In this document: positions 7,676-15,916 of the stretch, one piece after another | Layout: every line of letters starts with the position of its first letter | Position numbering within the stretch: the first letter of the stretch is position 1 | Origin: an uncultured Saprospiraceae bacterium | Lineage (GTDB): Bacteria; Bacteroidota; Bacteroidia; Chitinophagales; Saprospiraceae | NCBI GenBank assembly: GCA_937952155.1 | Contig: CALFYH010000449.1 | Span: forward strand, 1-54,435 | Length of the DNA stretch: 54,435 nt | Reading direction: 5' to 3' | Notes under the pieces: model-generated | Told to the model about the DNA's origin: nothing | Databases searched by the model: none | The model's input: the letters and a program-made list of their open reading frames with translations, nothing else | Translations under genes and position numbers: made by a program

Positions 7676-9097
7676 ATGGATTTTGTAGGCCGAAAAGAAG
7701 AATTAATTCAGATAAATAAACTTATAAATAGCACTAAATCAGAACTATGTGCTGTATTAGGGAGAAGAAGAATTGGTAAGACTTTCTTCATTGAACACGC
7801 CATAAAGAGCCATCTTTTTTTCAAATTTACAGGCAAGTATGAAGCTCCAGTCTCTATTCAATTAGAGTGGTTTTCAGCAGAGATTAAAACACAATTAAAT
7901 TTAGGATATTTACCCGTATTGGAGTCATGGTTCGATGCTTTTAATTTATTGAAAAATGAGTTAAATTCTTCTCGAAAGAGAAAGAAGAAAGCCATTTTCT
8001 TGGATGAATTTCCGTGGATGTCCACCAAAAATTCCTATTTCATAGCGGCATTTGCAGATTTCTGGGCATGGGCTGTAACTAAAAAAGATATTTTAGTAAT
8101 AATTTGTGGATCAGCAGGCTCATGGATGATTAAAAACATATTTAAAAATCGAGGCTCACTCTACAACAGAGTCACGAGTAGAATGGAACTAAGTCCATTT
8201 ACATTGGAAGAAGTTGCACTGTTCTTGAAGGCAAAACAAATCAATTACAATACAGACGCCATTATAAAACTATATATGATCATGGGTGGCATCCCATTTT
8301 ATTTGGATCAGTTGGATCCAGCTGAAAGCCTCGACCAAGCCATAGACCGACTATTTTTTAGAAAAAAAGCAGTGCTGAAATTAGAGTTTGATGAACTTTT
8401 TGTTTCGTTATTTGGCAGCAGCCGTACCTATGAGCACATTGTCAAAATACTCAGCGAACATGCATATGGACTTGACAGAAATACCTTATCAAAATTAAGT
8501 AAAATATCTTCAGGTGGGACTTTGAGTAATAATATAGACGAACTAGAAGCGGCTGGATTTATAACGCCATACATACCACATGGTAAAACAAAACGAGACA
8601 TCATCTACAAACTAACGGATCCATATATCTTGTTCTATCTGAAATATGTCCACAAAACCGAAGTAAAAACCAAAAACATCTGGCATTACCTTACAAATAC
8701 ACCTTCGTGGCATGCCTGGAGTGGACTTGCTTTCGAGAACCTATGTATGCTCCACATATCGGAGATAAAGCAGCAACTTGGGATTTCTGGTGTGTTTAGT
8801 ACAGAATCGGCATGGAGACACAAAGGCGATGATACCATGGATGGCGCACAAATTGACTTGCTTATCGATCGGTCTGATAGGATCATTAATATATGTGAAA
8901 TAAAATATGCCCCTGAAAACTATGTTATAGATAAAGCGTATTATGCAAAATTACAAAACAAAATAGCATCATTTAAGCACTTTACAAAGACACGTAAAGG
9001 TATCTTTATAACTTTCATCACGCCATCAGGACTTTTTGAAAATAAGTATTCCATTGAGCACATCAGAAACCAGGTCATCATTGGCAAGACTTTATAG
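7676..9097 (+). CDS. AAA+ ATPase with C-terminal PD-(D/E)XK-like (DUF234) domain
   Basis: A 473-residue cytoplasmic protein of the archaeal-type ATPase family (ATPase_2 plus DUF234). It begins VGRKEEL and has Walker A GRRRIGKT at residues 29-36, Walker B KAIFLDEF near 105-112, GSAGSWM in the sensor-1 region, and a winged-helix-like segment near 270-320. The C-terminal quarter has FENLC near 355, then IDLLID (Asp 394) and EIKYA (Glu 408, Lys 410), the D...ExK layout of the PD-(D/E)XK nuclease fold. The family is common in archaea and Bacteroidota but its role is largely unknown. Five palindromes sit directly around the gene; repeat 4 begins four bases after the stop. A DNA-structure-directed nuclease or regulator is the inferred role. 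Confidence 0.85.
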   Translation: MDFVGRKEELIQINKLINSTKSELCAVLGRRRIGKTFFIEHAIKSHLFFKFTGKYEAPVSIQLEWFSAEIKTQLNLGYLPVLESWFDAFNLLKNELNSSRKRKKKAIFLDEFPWMSTKNSYFIAAFADFWAWAVTKKDILVIICGSAGSWMIKNIFKNRGSLYNRVTSRMELSPFTLEEVALFLKAKQINYNTDAIIKLYMIMGGIPFYLDQLDPAESLDQAIDRLFFRKKAVLKLEFDELFVSLFGSSRTYEHIVKILSEHAYGLDRNTLSKLSKISSGGTLSNNIDELEAAGFITPYIPHGKTKRDIIYKLTDPYILFYLKYVHKTEVKTKNIWHYLTNTPSWHAWSGLAFENLCMLHISEIKQQLGISGVFSTESAWRHKGDDTMDGAQIDLLIDRSDRIINICEIKYAPENYVIDKAYYAKLQNKIASFKHFTKTRKGIFITFITPSGLFENKYSIEHIRNQVIIGKTL

Positions 9098-9101
9098 TCA
9101 C

Positions 9102-9148
9102 GAATGTCAGCCATAACTTGCCAAAAATATAAGTTATGGCTGACATTC
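9102..9148. repeat. Palindromic hairpin repeat 4 (perfect)
   Basis: Left arm 9102-9119 (GAATGTCAGCCATAACTT) pairs with 9131-9148 at all 18 positions around an 11-base loop. Relative to repeats 1 and 5, AA in the left arm is GT and the facing TT is AC, again a compensated change. It starts four bases after the ATPase stop codon. Confidence 0.95.
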
Positions 9149-9157
9149 ATTAGTTAT

Positions 9158-9202
9158 AATAACAGCCATAACTCAAAATAAATCATAGTTATGGCTGCTA
9201 TT
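9158..9202. repeat. Palindromic hairpin repeat 5
   Basis: Left arm 9158-9173 (AATAACAGCCATAACT) pairs with 9187-9202 at 15 of 16 positions around a 13-base loop. It ends 13 bases before the stop codon of the convergent secreted-protein gene. Without a T run on either strand it is a poor intrinsic terminator. Confidence 0.92.
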
Positions 9203-9215
9203 CAAAATGGGAATT

Positions 9216-11153
9216 TTATCTTATTACTGTGACGTCTCCGTGAAGAACTAATTCATATTGGTCAATAAATCGCACCATACCAGTCCATGTAAATACACCT
9301 TGCACAACAGGTTTGTTTAAAAATGTTCCGTCCCATCCATATTCGCTATTGTTAAGGGCAAATTGATTTCGTTCAAAAACTAGGTTGCCCCATCGGTCAT
9401 AAATGCGCAGATATACACCAGTAGCACTTTGATTTGCCGCAAAAAGGTAAAATTTATCATTTTGACCATCGCTATTAGCAGAAATAATATTGGGTGTAAA
9501 GACCGACCTATCTTTTTTCACTCGAACCCAAACCGTATCAGAATCATAACAATCTTGAGCATTTTTCACTAAAAATACATAATACCCATCATGAATAGGT
9601 TGGCCTTCGGGAGTCAAACACTGCTGACATGAAAGTGCCGAATTTCCTTCAGATGATATCCAAGAAAGTGTTACATTTTCATCAATATTTTTGTAATCAC
9701 CATGTAAAGTAATATAATCGCCTAGTTCTATAAACAAGGTATCTTCCAAAACATCAGCCACAACCTGATCACCTTTGACATCGATTTGTACTTTTTTAAC
9801 ATCACATTTTGTCCTTGCTGTAAGCGCATATTTACCTGGACTTACCAACCATTTTCTGCTGCTTTCATCACCATCAGACCATAGAATATTCACACCATGT
9901 AAGCTTGCATCTATGAAAACCGAGTCTCCCTTGCATGTGGTAAATTCTTCTTCGATAAATGAAATATCCAATGGCTCAACCATCAAAGTAGTACTATCTT
10001 TTTCCAGAAAACTATAAGGATAATCAGACAATGTAAATGATCCTAATGCCAATGGCAACCCAGACAAATGCGCTTGATTTTTATAAATTCCCAAGGCATT
10101 TTCATCTATAGAAACTAACAATTTTATGGTATCAATTCCAGGTTTTACCACCATTTCTGTTATACTTACCACTTGATCTGCTACACTTTCATTCCCACCA
10201 AAAGGATTGTAAATGATTGATTTTGCAATAAGACCATCGGGAAGCGTATCATGTAAATTTATCCCCGATCTTGTAATGCCTGATCCATTGCTGACTATAA
10301 ATGAATACACTACATCCGTACAAGGGAAAGCTACTTCTGGCGTAACGATTTTTTGCAACTCAAGCGTATATGGACAGGCGCAGCCATCTTGACCTACTGA
10401 TGGTGGACCTGATGCTAGTAACCTTATTTCACCAGTTTTTTTATCAATAGAAACAAACTTATCCTGTGCCACAGATCCATAGGTACCATAGCCATATAAA
10501 TTGCCAAAAGAATCAAAAAACAATGCGCCTAATTGATCTACCTGAGGCTGGATTTTAAAATTCGTATTTACATTTCCATCATCTGGATTGATTGTTACTA
10601 GTCTTTGATTGCTTAGGTCGTGGCCATACATAATGCCAGTAAATGGGTCAAAAGCTATATCTACAATTCCCACAGAATTATTTTTGAGCCCTACAAATGT
10701 ACAAGCGTATTCAGGATCATCAAGGTCTATTTTGACTATTTGTTGCGGAAATCCACCTAAACCTATCAAAAGTAAATATTTACCATCTGGCGTGACGTCA
10801 CCAGCATAATACAACCGATTCGTCGGAATACCTTTGGGAAGTCCAAGGTCGATTGCGACACCATCACTTCCTATCTTACGCAAATGTGCTGTATTGGGAT
10901 CGATACCATAAATAAGATTATCCGTGATTCTATATCCCATACCATTGAGTACCAATCCTATAGATGTGGAAATTGTATCCAAATAAATTTGCGCACCTGA
11001 TGTAGGAATTTTCACTTCATATAATCCCGAACTTTGACTGCCATTTTTTGTAAGAGATAAATAGTATTGACCTTTACACGCAAAAGGTGTTTGTCCACTA
11101 ACGCTCGTCAAAGTCGCCAGCAACAAAATAATATAAAAAATACTTCCTTTCAA
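9216..11153 (-). CDS. Secreted protein with gliding-motility (type IX, type B) C-terminal domain
   Basis: 645 residues with a signal peptide (MKGSIFYIILLLATLTSVSG). Residues about 30-260 look like a DUF6923-type propeller (NLIYGIDPNTAHLRKIG, GLYGYGTYG-like strands). About 260-390 resembles a DUF11 adhesin-like module (YSFIVSNGSGI...LHDTLPDGL). The last 95 residues (FTPNIISANSDGQNDKF, YDRWGNLVFE, GWDGTFLNKPVVQGVF) are the CHU_C gliding-motility-associated domain that directs export by the type IX system. It is therefore expected on the cell surface or released. The gene is monocistronic and convergent with the ATPase unit. Ligand and function are unknown. Confidence 0.85.
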   Translation of the reverse strand: MKGSIFYIILLLATLTSVSGQTPFACKGQYYLSLTKNGSQSSGLYEVKIPTSGAQIYLDTISTSIGLVLNGMGYRITDNLIYGIDPNTAHLRKIGSDGVAIDLGLPKGIPTNRLYYAGDVTPDGKYLLLIGLGGFPQQIVKIDLDDPEYACTFVGLKNNSVGIVDIAFDPFTGIMYGHDLSNQRLVTINPDDGNVNTNFKIQPQVDQLGALFFDSFGNLYGYGTYGSVAQDKFVSIDKKTGEIRLLASGPPSVGQDGCACPYTLELQKIVTPEVAFPCTDVVYSFIVSNGSGITRSGINLHDTLPDGLIAKSIIYNPFGGNESVADQVVSITEMVVKPGIDTIKLLVSIDENALGIYKNQAHLSGLPLALGSFTLSDYPYSFLEKDSTTLMVEPLDISFIEEEFTTCKGDSVFIDASLHGVNILWSDGDESSRKWLVSPGKYALTARTKCDVKKVQIDVKGDQVVADVLEDTLFIELGDYITLHGDYKNIDENVTLSWISSEGNSALSCQQCLTPEGQPIHDGYYVFLVKNAQDCYDSDTVWVRVKKDRSVFTPNIISANSDGQNDKFYLFAANQSATGVYLRIYDRWGNLVFERNQFALNNSEYGWDGTFLNKPVVQGVFTWTGMVRFIDQYELVLHGDVTVIR

Positions 11154-11212
11154 TGTAAAATTTGATTACATAATGCAAGATAAGCAAAATTCTCAAATCC
11201 AATAAAATTTTA

Positions 11213-11220
11213 TACATTTG
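11213..11220 (+). promoter_or_regulatory. -7 promoter box before the DUF4159 gene
   Basis: TACATTTG fits TAnnTTTG and lies 66 bases before the DUF4159 start. No clear -33 element is seen. Confidence 0.45.
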
Positions 11221-11286
11221 TCACTTTATTCTAAACGAAATAGGTACAATTTACGTTTCTACCTTTAATCAATTCAGTAGATATCC

Positions 11287-11964
11287 ATGAATTTATTCAT
11301 AATTAATAGAAAAAAATACGGTTTCTATATCATTATCTTTTTGATACCACTTTTGATGTCATTTATGGCACCTTCGCTCAAAATTGGTCTTTTAAAGTAT
11401 GGTGGTGGTGGAGATTGGTATGCGAATCCTACTTCTCTAGTCAATTTGGCTGCCTTTTGCAATAAATATTTGGGTACCAATATTGATCCCGAATATGGTG
11501 TTGTGGATGCTGGAAGTGTGGAACTTTTCAATTATCCTTTAGTGCATATGACAGGACATGGCAATGTAGTATTTACCAATGCTGACGCCGAAAACGTACG
11601 AAACTATCTAATTGCAGGTGGTTTTCTTCATATCGACGACAATTATGGTATGGATCCATATGTAAGAGTTGCCATGAAAAAAGTATTTCCAGAACTTTCA
11701 TTTGTCGAATTGCCACCAAATCATCCGATTTACCATCAAAAATACAATTTTGACAATGGTGTGCCAAAAATTCATAAGCACGACGATAAACCAGCTAGAG
11801 GTTACGGGCTTATTTGGGAAGGCAGACTAATTTGTTATTATTCCTACGAAACTGACCTCGGCGATGGATGGGAAGACCCTGAAGTACACAAAGATCCTGA
11901 AGAAGTCAGAATTAAAGCCCTAAAAATGGGTGCAAATATTATTCAATTCGTTTTTGGCCAATAA
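11287..11964 (+). CDS. DUF4159 domain protein
   Basis: 225 residues with an N-terminal hydrophobic segment (about residues 11-28) that is either a signal peptide or an anchor. The rest matches the DUF4159 pattern: KYGGGGDWYANPTSLVNL, VHMTGHGNVVFT, GGFLHIDDNYGMD, FVELPPNHPIYH and GRLICYYSYETDLGDGWED. The fold is related to class I glutamine-amidotransferase-like domains, and members often lie near BatA/BatB aerotolerance-type genes; here a BatA protein is 6 kb away on the other strand. kdsA starts 11 bases after the stop, so they probably share a transcript. Biochemical function is unknown. Confidence 0.88.
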   Translation: MNLFIINRKKYGFYIIIFLIPLLMSFMAPSLKIGLLKYGGGGDWYANPTSLVNLAAFCNKYLGTNIDPEYGVVDAGSVELFNYPLVHMTGHGNVVFTNADAENVRNYLIAGGFLHIDDNYGMDPYVRVAMKKVFPELSFVELPPNHPIYHQKYNFDNGVPKIHKHDDKPARGYGLIWEGRLICYYSYETDLGDGWEDPEVHKDPEEVRIKALKMGANIIQFVFGQ

Positions 11965-11975
11965 ACCATTTCTTT

Positions 11976-12806
11976 ATGCAGTCATTTTCATTGGTTCCAG
12001 CTATCAAAAATATCAGCAACAGGACATCAAATAATTTTTTCTTAATAGCAGGTCCTTGCGCCATCGAGTCCGAAAAGATGGCACTAGACATTGCGGAAGT
12101 TGTCAAAAGAATTACTTCAGACCTCAAAATTCCTTATATTTTCAAAGGATCATATAGAAAGGCTAACCGTTCTTCTATACATTCCTATACTGGAATTGGA
12201 GATGAAAAAGCCTTAAAAATACTTAGAAAAGTATCTGAAACATTTGATCTACCAGTTACCACAGATATTCATACGGATGAGGAAGCCGGAATTGCTGCAG
12301 AATATGTTGATATCCTACAAATACCTGCTTTTCTTTGCAGACAAACTTCATTGATAGCAGCTGCCGCAAATACTGGCAAAATTGTGAATATTAAAAAAGG
12401 ACAGTTTATGAGTCCTGAATCTATGGCACACGCCGTATTGAAAGTCAAAGAATGCAATAATGACAAGGTAATGTTGACAGAACGCGGGACGACATTCGGC
12501 TACCAAGATCTAGTGGTAGATTATCGAGGCATCCCGATTATGCAATCATTTGGTGTACCAGTTATCATGGATTGTACGCATTCACTTCAACAACCAAATC
12601 AACCATCAGGTGTCACGGGTGGAAAACCTGGACTTATTTCTACAATTGCAAAAGCCGCCATTGCTGTAGGTGCAGACGGAATTTTTCTCGAAACACATCC
12701 TAATCCTGCAGAAGCAAAATCTGACGCAGCCAATATGTTGCCTTTAGATCAGTTGGAGACATTGCTTGTAAAATTGGTAAATATCCGTCAAGCAATTCTC
12801 GTTTAA
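11976..12806 (+). CDS. kdsA: 3-deoxy-8-phosphooctulonate synthase (Kdo-8-P synthase)
   Basis: 276 residues. The enzyme condenses phosphoenolpyruvate with arabinose 5-phosphate in the cytoplasm to make Kdo-8-phosphate for lipopolysaccharide core. Motifs include LIAGPCAIES, FKGSYRKANRSS, LQIPAFLCRQT, NIKKGQFMSPE, TERGTTFGY and FLETHPNPAEAKSDA. Cys28 in GPCAIES occupies the place of the metal ligand of the Aquifex-type enzyme (E. coli has Asn), so this one should be metal dependent. It sits 11 bases after the DUF4159 gene. Presence implies a Gram-negative outer membrane with Kdo. Confidence 0.95.
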   Translation: MQSFSLVPAIKNISNRTSNNFFLIAGPCAIESEKMALDIAEVVKRITSDLKIPYIFKGSYRKANRSSIHSYTGIGDEKALKILRKVSETFDLPVTTDIHTDEEAGIAAEYVDILQIPAFLCRQTSLIAAAANTGKIVNIKKGQFMSPESMAHAVLKVKECNNDKVMLTERGTTFGYQDLVVDYRGIPIMQSFGVPVIMDCTHSLQQPNQPSGVTGGKPGLISTIAKAAIAVGADGIFLETHPNPAEAKSDAANMLPLDQLETLLVKLVNIRQAILV

Positions 12807-12863
12807 CAATTATCTGATTAAAATACATATTACAAAATATTTTAATTTTTAAAATATAAGAAT

Positions 12864-12871
12864 TACCTTTG
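12864..12871 (+). promoter_or_regulatory. -7 promoter box that rules out an upstream TTG start
   Basis: TACCTTTG fits TAnnTTTG. Its terminal TTG (12869-12871) is in frame with the downstream lipoprotein gene but lies inside the promoter, so translation should begin at the ATG at 12917. Confidence 0.7.
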
Positions 12872-12916
12872 CCTTTCAATGAGATTTATTTAGAAAATTT
12901 AAATAATAATTTTAAA

Positions 12917-13525
12917 ATGAAACACCTTTTATTTGCTGTCCTTTTAATGGGAATATTCGCTTGCAAAAATGATGCATCTGGCAATAAATTATCATCAGTA
13001 GATCCATCCGATGCTAAAGGTGGCGCTACGGTTGATCCGAAGAATTTGACAGTACCGAGTGCTTGTTCAATGATAACAGCTGCAGAAGTTCAAGACATCG
13101 TTAATGCCAAAAACACAGTAGCTGTAAAGGAATCCAATGATCCCAAAAACCAACAAGTTAAGTCTTGCTTTTTTAAATGGGATGATCCAGAAACACCGAA
13201 TGCAGGAATTCTAATACAAATTATGACCAATCCTGTTTATGACGAATTTCCACAGTATGTTTCTATGTATGTCGAATCAAAATTGAAAGAAGGTGAAATG
13301 GCTATGGGACAAGAAAAGCCATTTAAGTTTAAAAAATTTAATATTGATGGTATTGATGGAGCATATTCTTTCGAGCAAGGCAGATTTTACTGGGCTGGTG
13401 ATGCAAACTATATGTTTATGCTAGCTTTTAATATTTCCACCCTTGATGAAGGCGACATGGTGGATGCTGCAGAAGATATCATAGAGTCCATACACAAAAA
13501 CTTCAAGAATAAAGTACAGTATTAA
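12917..13525 (+). CDS. Lipoprotein of unknown function
   Basis: 202 residues starting MKHLLFAVLLMGIFACKND, a clear lipoprotein signal with the lipid Cys at residue 16. The mature part has a Ser/Asp/Gly-rich spacer, then a globular domain opening SACSMITAAEVQDIVNA, a phrase seen in DUF3558-like exported proteins; the Cys there and the Cys in KSCFFKW could form a disulphide. The start was set by the promoter box at 12864-12871 and by the signal peptide. The gene stands alone and converges with the dehydrogenase. No enzymatic motif is recognised. Confidence 0.8.
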   Translation: MKHLLFAVLLMGIFACKNDASGNKLSSVDPSDAKGGATVDPKNLTVPSACSMITAAEVQDIVNAKNTVAVKESNDPKNQQVKSCFFKWDDPETPNAGILIQIMTNPVYDEFPQYVSMYVESKLKEGEMAMGQEKPFKFKKFNIDGIDGAYSFEQGRFYWAGDANYMFMLAFNISTLDEGDMVDAAEDIIESIHKNFKNKVQY

Positions 13526-13581
13526 TATCTTTATATCACTGGCAAGTTTAACCAATATTTTGACTTTTCGTTTTTTTTAAA

Positions 13582-14541
13582 TCAACACACTTGATTAAGG
13601 ATTTGGCCATCCATAAACATTCTTATATTTTTTGTTACTGAAGCAATCAGTGTTTGACGGGCGTGTTGGCTCGCCCAAGCGACATGAGGTGTAATAATAG
13701 CTTTTGGATGCAGTACTAAAGGATGATGGTGATACGGTGGCTCTTGTATTAAAACATCCAACGCTGCGCCTGCAATCACACCATGATCTAATGCATAAAA
13801 CAACGCTTGTTCGTTGATCAAGCCGCCTCGACCAGTATTTATCAAAATCGAACTTGGCTTCATCAAACTCAAGTTGTGCTTATTTACAATTTCCTTGGTG
13901 TCTTCCGTAAGTGGACAATGTAATGTCAGCACGTCAGCATTTGAAAACAAGGTCTCAAGATCACAAAACTCCAAATTTGCTGGCTTAGTTTGATTAGTAT
14001 TCCTAGTGTAAACAAGAACTTTCATACCAAAAGCAAGTGCTACCTCACCTACTCTCTTTCCAATAGCTCCGTATCCAATAATTCCTAATGTTGAGCCTGA
14101 CAATTCAAAAATCGGTTGATCAAAAAAACAAAAATCAGGGCAATTAGACCACCGACCTTCTTTTACTGCATTATTGTAATATTCGACTTTGTTGTATATC
14201 GCCAAAATAGATGCAAATACATGCTGAGTGACAGATTCTGTACTATAACCTTTCACATTAGAAACCGGGATTTTCTCTTCCTCAACCAATTGAATATCAA
14301 TATTATTATACCCAGTTGCCGCTACCACAATATACCTCACATGTGGCATTTTATCCAGTGTTTGGCTATTAATGGGAAATTTATTGACGATAATAATATC
14401 AGCATGTGCCGCTCTAGACTCCAATTGATCTAAATCTGTTCGATCATAAGCAGTAAATGTGCCCAATCCTGCAAGCTCATCAAAAGAAATATCACCTGGG
14501 TTACAGGTAAATGCATCTAAAAAAACAATATTAGGAGACAT
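13582..14541 (-). CDS. D-2-hydroxyacid dehydrogenase (glycerate dehydrogenase / hydroxypyruvate reductase type)
   Basis: 319 residues, normal for the family of NAD(P)-dependent 2-hydroxyacid dehydrogenases. The Rossmann motif is GYGAIG at residues 156-161, and the catalytic Arg238 (NTGRGG), Glu267 (QEPP) and His286 (TPHVAWAS) are all present. The EPP and HVAWAS context is closest to glycerate dehydrogenase/hydroxypyruvate reductase, which interconverts hydroxypyruvate and glycerate. D-lactate or phosphoglycerate dehydrogenase activity is less likely because there is no ACT domain. It has its own promoter box upstream (14566-14573). Confidence 0.88.
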   Translation of the reverse strand: MSPNIVFLDAFTCNPGDISFDELAGLGTFTAYDRTDLDQLESRAAHADIIIVNKFPINSQTLDKMPHVRYIVVAATGYNNIDIQLVEEEKIPVSNVKGYSTESVTQHVFASILAIYNKVEYYNNAVKEGRWSNCPDFCFFDQPIFELSGSTLGIIGYGAIGKRVGEVALAFGMKVLVYTRNTNQTKPANLEFCDLETLFSNADVLTLHCPLTEDTKEIVNKHNLSLMKPSSILINTGRGGLINEQALFYALDHGVIAGAALDVLIQEPPYHHHPLVLHPKAIITPHVAWASQHARQTLIASVTKNIRMFMDGQILNQVC

Positions 14542-14565
14542 GTGCTTTTGATTTCAAAATAAATT

Positions 14566-14573
14566 CAAAATTA
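14566..14573 (-). promoter_or_regulatory. -7 promoter box of the hydroxyacid dehydrogenase
   Basis: On the minus strand TAATTTTG fits TAnnTTTG, 24 bases before the ATG of the dehydrogenase. Confidence 0.5.
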
Positions 14574-14718
14574 ATAAAATATCTTGAAACATGGATATTG
14601 CATCATGGTTACACAATAAAAAAGGGAGTACCGAATTGAAATGCTATTCTTTTTAATACCAGCTAGATAACAAAGTAGAAATAAGAGATTATAATTTTAA
14701 GAGGTGAAAGATTTTATG

Positions 14719-14726
14719 TACCTTTG
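14719..14726 (+). promoter_or_regulatory. -7 promoter box of ychF
   Basis: TACCTTTG fits TAnnTTTG and lies 41 bases before the ychF ATG. Confidence 0.7.
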
Positions 14727-14767
14727 CGCACTTTTATAAAATTTACCAGTCAAAAACACTTTAATTT

Positions 14768-15865
14768 ATGGGTCTTCAGTGTGGAATCGTAGGACTTCCG
14801 AATGTAGGAAAATCTACTCTCTTTAATGCGTTAACATCTGCCAAAGCTTTGGCTGCCAATTATCCATTTGCAACAAAAGAACCAAACCTTGGCGTCATTG
14901 TAGTTCCTGATGAAAGACTCAATAAATTGGAAGAATTGGTAAATCCACAAAGAGTCCTGCCTACGAGTGTAGAAATCTTAGACATCGCAGGACTGATCAA
15001 AGGTGCCAGCAAAGGTGAAGGATTGGGCAATCAATTTTTGGCAAATATCAGAGAAGTCGATGCCATCATTCATGTGGTTCGTTGCTTTGAAGACGATAAT
15101 GTCATCCATGTTGATGGAAGTGTGGATCCTGTGAGAGATAAAGAAATTATCGACCTTGAACTGATTTTCAAAGACATGGATACAATGGAAAAACGTATCG
15201 ATAAACTCAAAAAACAAGCAAAATCAGGTTCAAAAGATGATGCCGCTAATGTAGAATGGGCCGAAAAATTGCTAAAACATCTAGAAAGTGAAAAGCCTGC
15301 CCGTAGCTTTGAAGTCGAAGAGCATTATGAAGAATTGTACAAAGATTTGTATCTTCTTACCAGCAAACCGATCCTTTATGTATGCAATGTAGATGAAGCT
15401 TCTGTTGCAAATGGCAATGTACACACCCAAAGGTTTGCTGAGTCTGTAAAAGCTGAAAATGCTGAAATTTTATTGATTTGCGCAGGCATCGAAGCGGAAA
15501 TTGCTGAACTGGAAAGCAAAGAAGAGCGCATGGAATTTATCGAAGCTATGGGTCTTAGCGAGCCTGGTGTTAATAAAATCATACGTGCATCCTATAAATT
15601 GCTCAATCTTTACACCTATTTTACAGCTGGCGTCAAGGAAGTAAGAGCTTGGACAATCAAAAAAGGTTGGAAAGCACCTCAAGCAGCCGGAGTTATTCAC
15701 ACTGATTTTGAAAAAGGTTTTATTCGAGCAGAAGTCATCAAGTATGATGATTTTGTAAAATATGGATCGGAAGCAGCTGTAAAAGAAGCTGGTAAAATGG
15801 GTGTCGAAGGAAAGGATTATGTGGTATCTGATGGCGATGTCATGCATTTTAGATTCAATGTTTAA
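14768..15865 (+). CDS. ychF: Ribosome-associated ATPase/GTPase YchF (OLA1 family)
   Basis: 365 residues, typical length. P-loop GLPNVGKST near residues 9-17, switch II region DIAGLIKGASKGEGLGNQFL, a helical insertion in the middle, and a C-terminal TGS domain (RAWTIKKGWKAPQAAGVIHTDFEKGFIRAEV). YchF binds ATP in preference to GTP, associates with ribosomes and modulates translation and oxidative-stress responses in other bacteria. It has its own promoter box and is followed after 51 bases by the pseudouridine synthase gene, with a hairpin between them. Confidence 0.96.
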   Translation: MGLQCGIVGLPNVGKSTLFNALTSAKALAANYPFATKEPNLGVIVVPDERLNKLEELVNPQRVLPTSVEILDIAGLIKGASKGEGLGNQFLANIREVDAIIHVVRCFEDDNVIHVDGSVDPVRDKEIIDLELIFKDMDTMEKRIDKLKKQAKSGSKDDAANVEWAEKLLKHLESEKPARSFEVEEHYEELYKDLYLLTSKPILYVCNVDEASVANGNVHTQRFAESVKAENAEILLICAGIEAEIAELESKEERMEFIEAMGLSEPGVNKIIRASYKLLNLYTYFTAGVKEVRAWTIKKGWKAPQAAGVIHTDFEKGFIRAEVIKYDDFVKYGSEAAVKEAGKMGVEGKDYVVSDGDVMHFRFNV

Positions 15866-15867
15866 TC

Positions 15868-15900
15868 GCTTGAATCAATTAGACATTTATTGGTTTAAGC
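15868..15900 (+). promoter_or_regulatory. Stem-loop between ychF and the rluE-like gene
   Basis: GCTTGAATCAAT (15868-15879) pairs with ATTGGTTTAAGC (15889-15900) over 12 positions including two G-U pairs, with a 9-base loop. No T run follows, so it is not an intrinsic terminator. It starts three bases after the ychF stop and ends 16 bases before the next TTG start. Confidence 0.5.
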
Positions 15901-15916
15901 ATGAAAATATATCTCA

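Larger units (their letters stand above)
7468..9202 (+). mobile_element. Candidate palindrome-flanked ATPase unit
   Basis: One ATPase gene lies between three palindromic hairpins on its left and two on its right, all sharing the arm core AGCCATAAC or a variant. I noticed no copy of this core outside the unit. The arrangement recalls REP/RAYT elements, in which a protein gene is bracketed by its own hairpin substrates. No transposase motif, target-site duplication or second copy is visible, so mobility is only an inference. Confidence 0.35.

Noticed and set aside
9102..9202. Hairpins 4 and 5 as ordinary terminators of convergent genes
   Set aside because: Neither strand has a T run after the stems, and the same arm sequence occurs upstream of the ATPase where no terminator is needed. 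Possible secondary role only.
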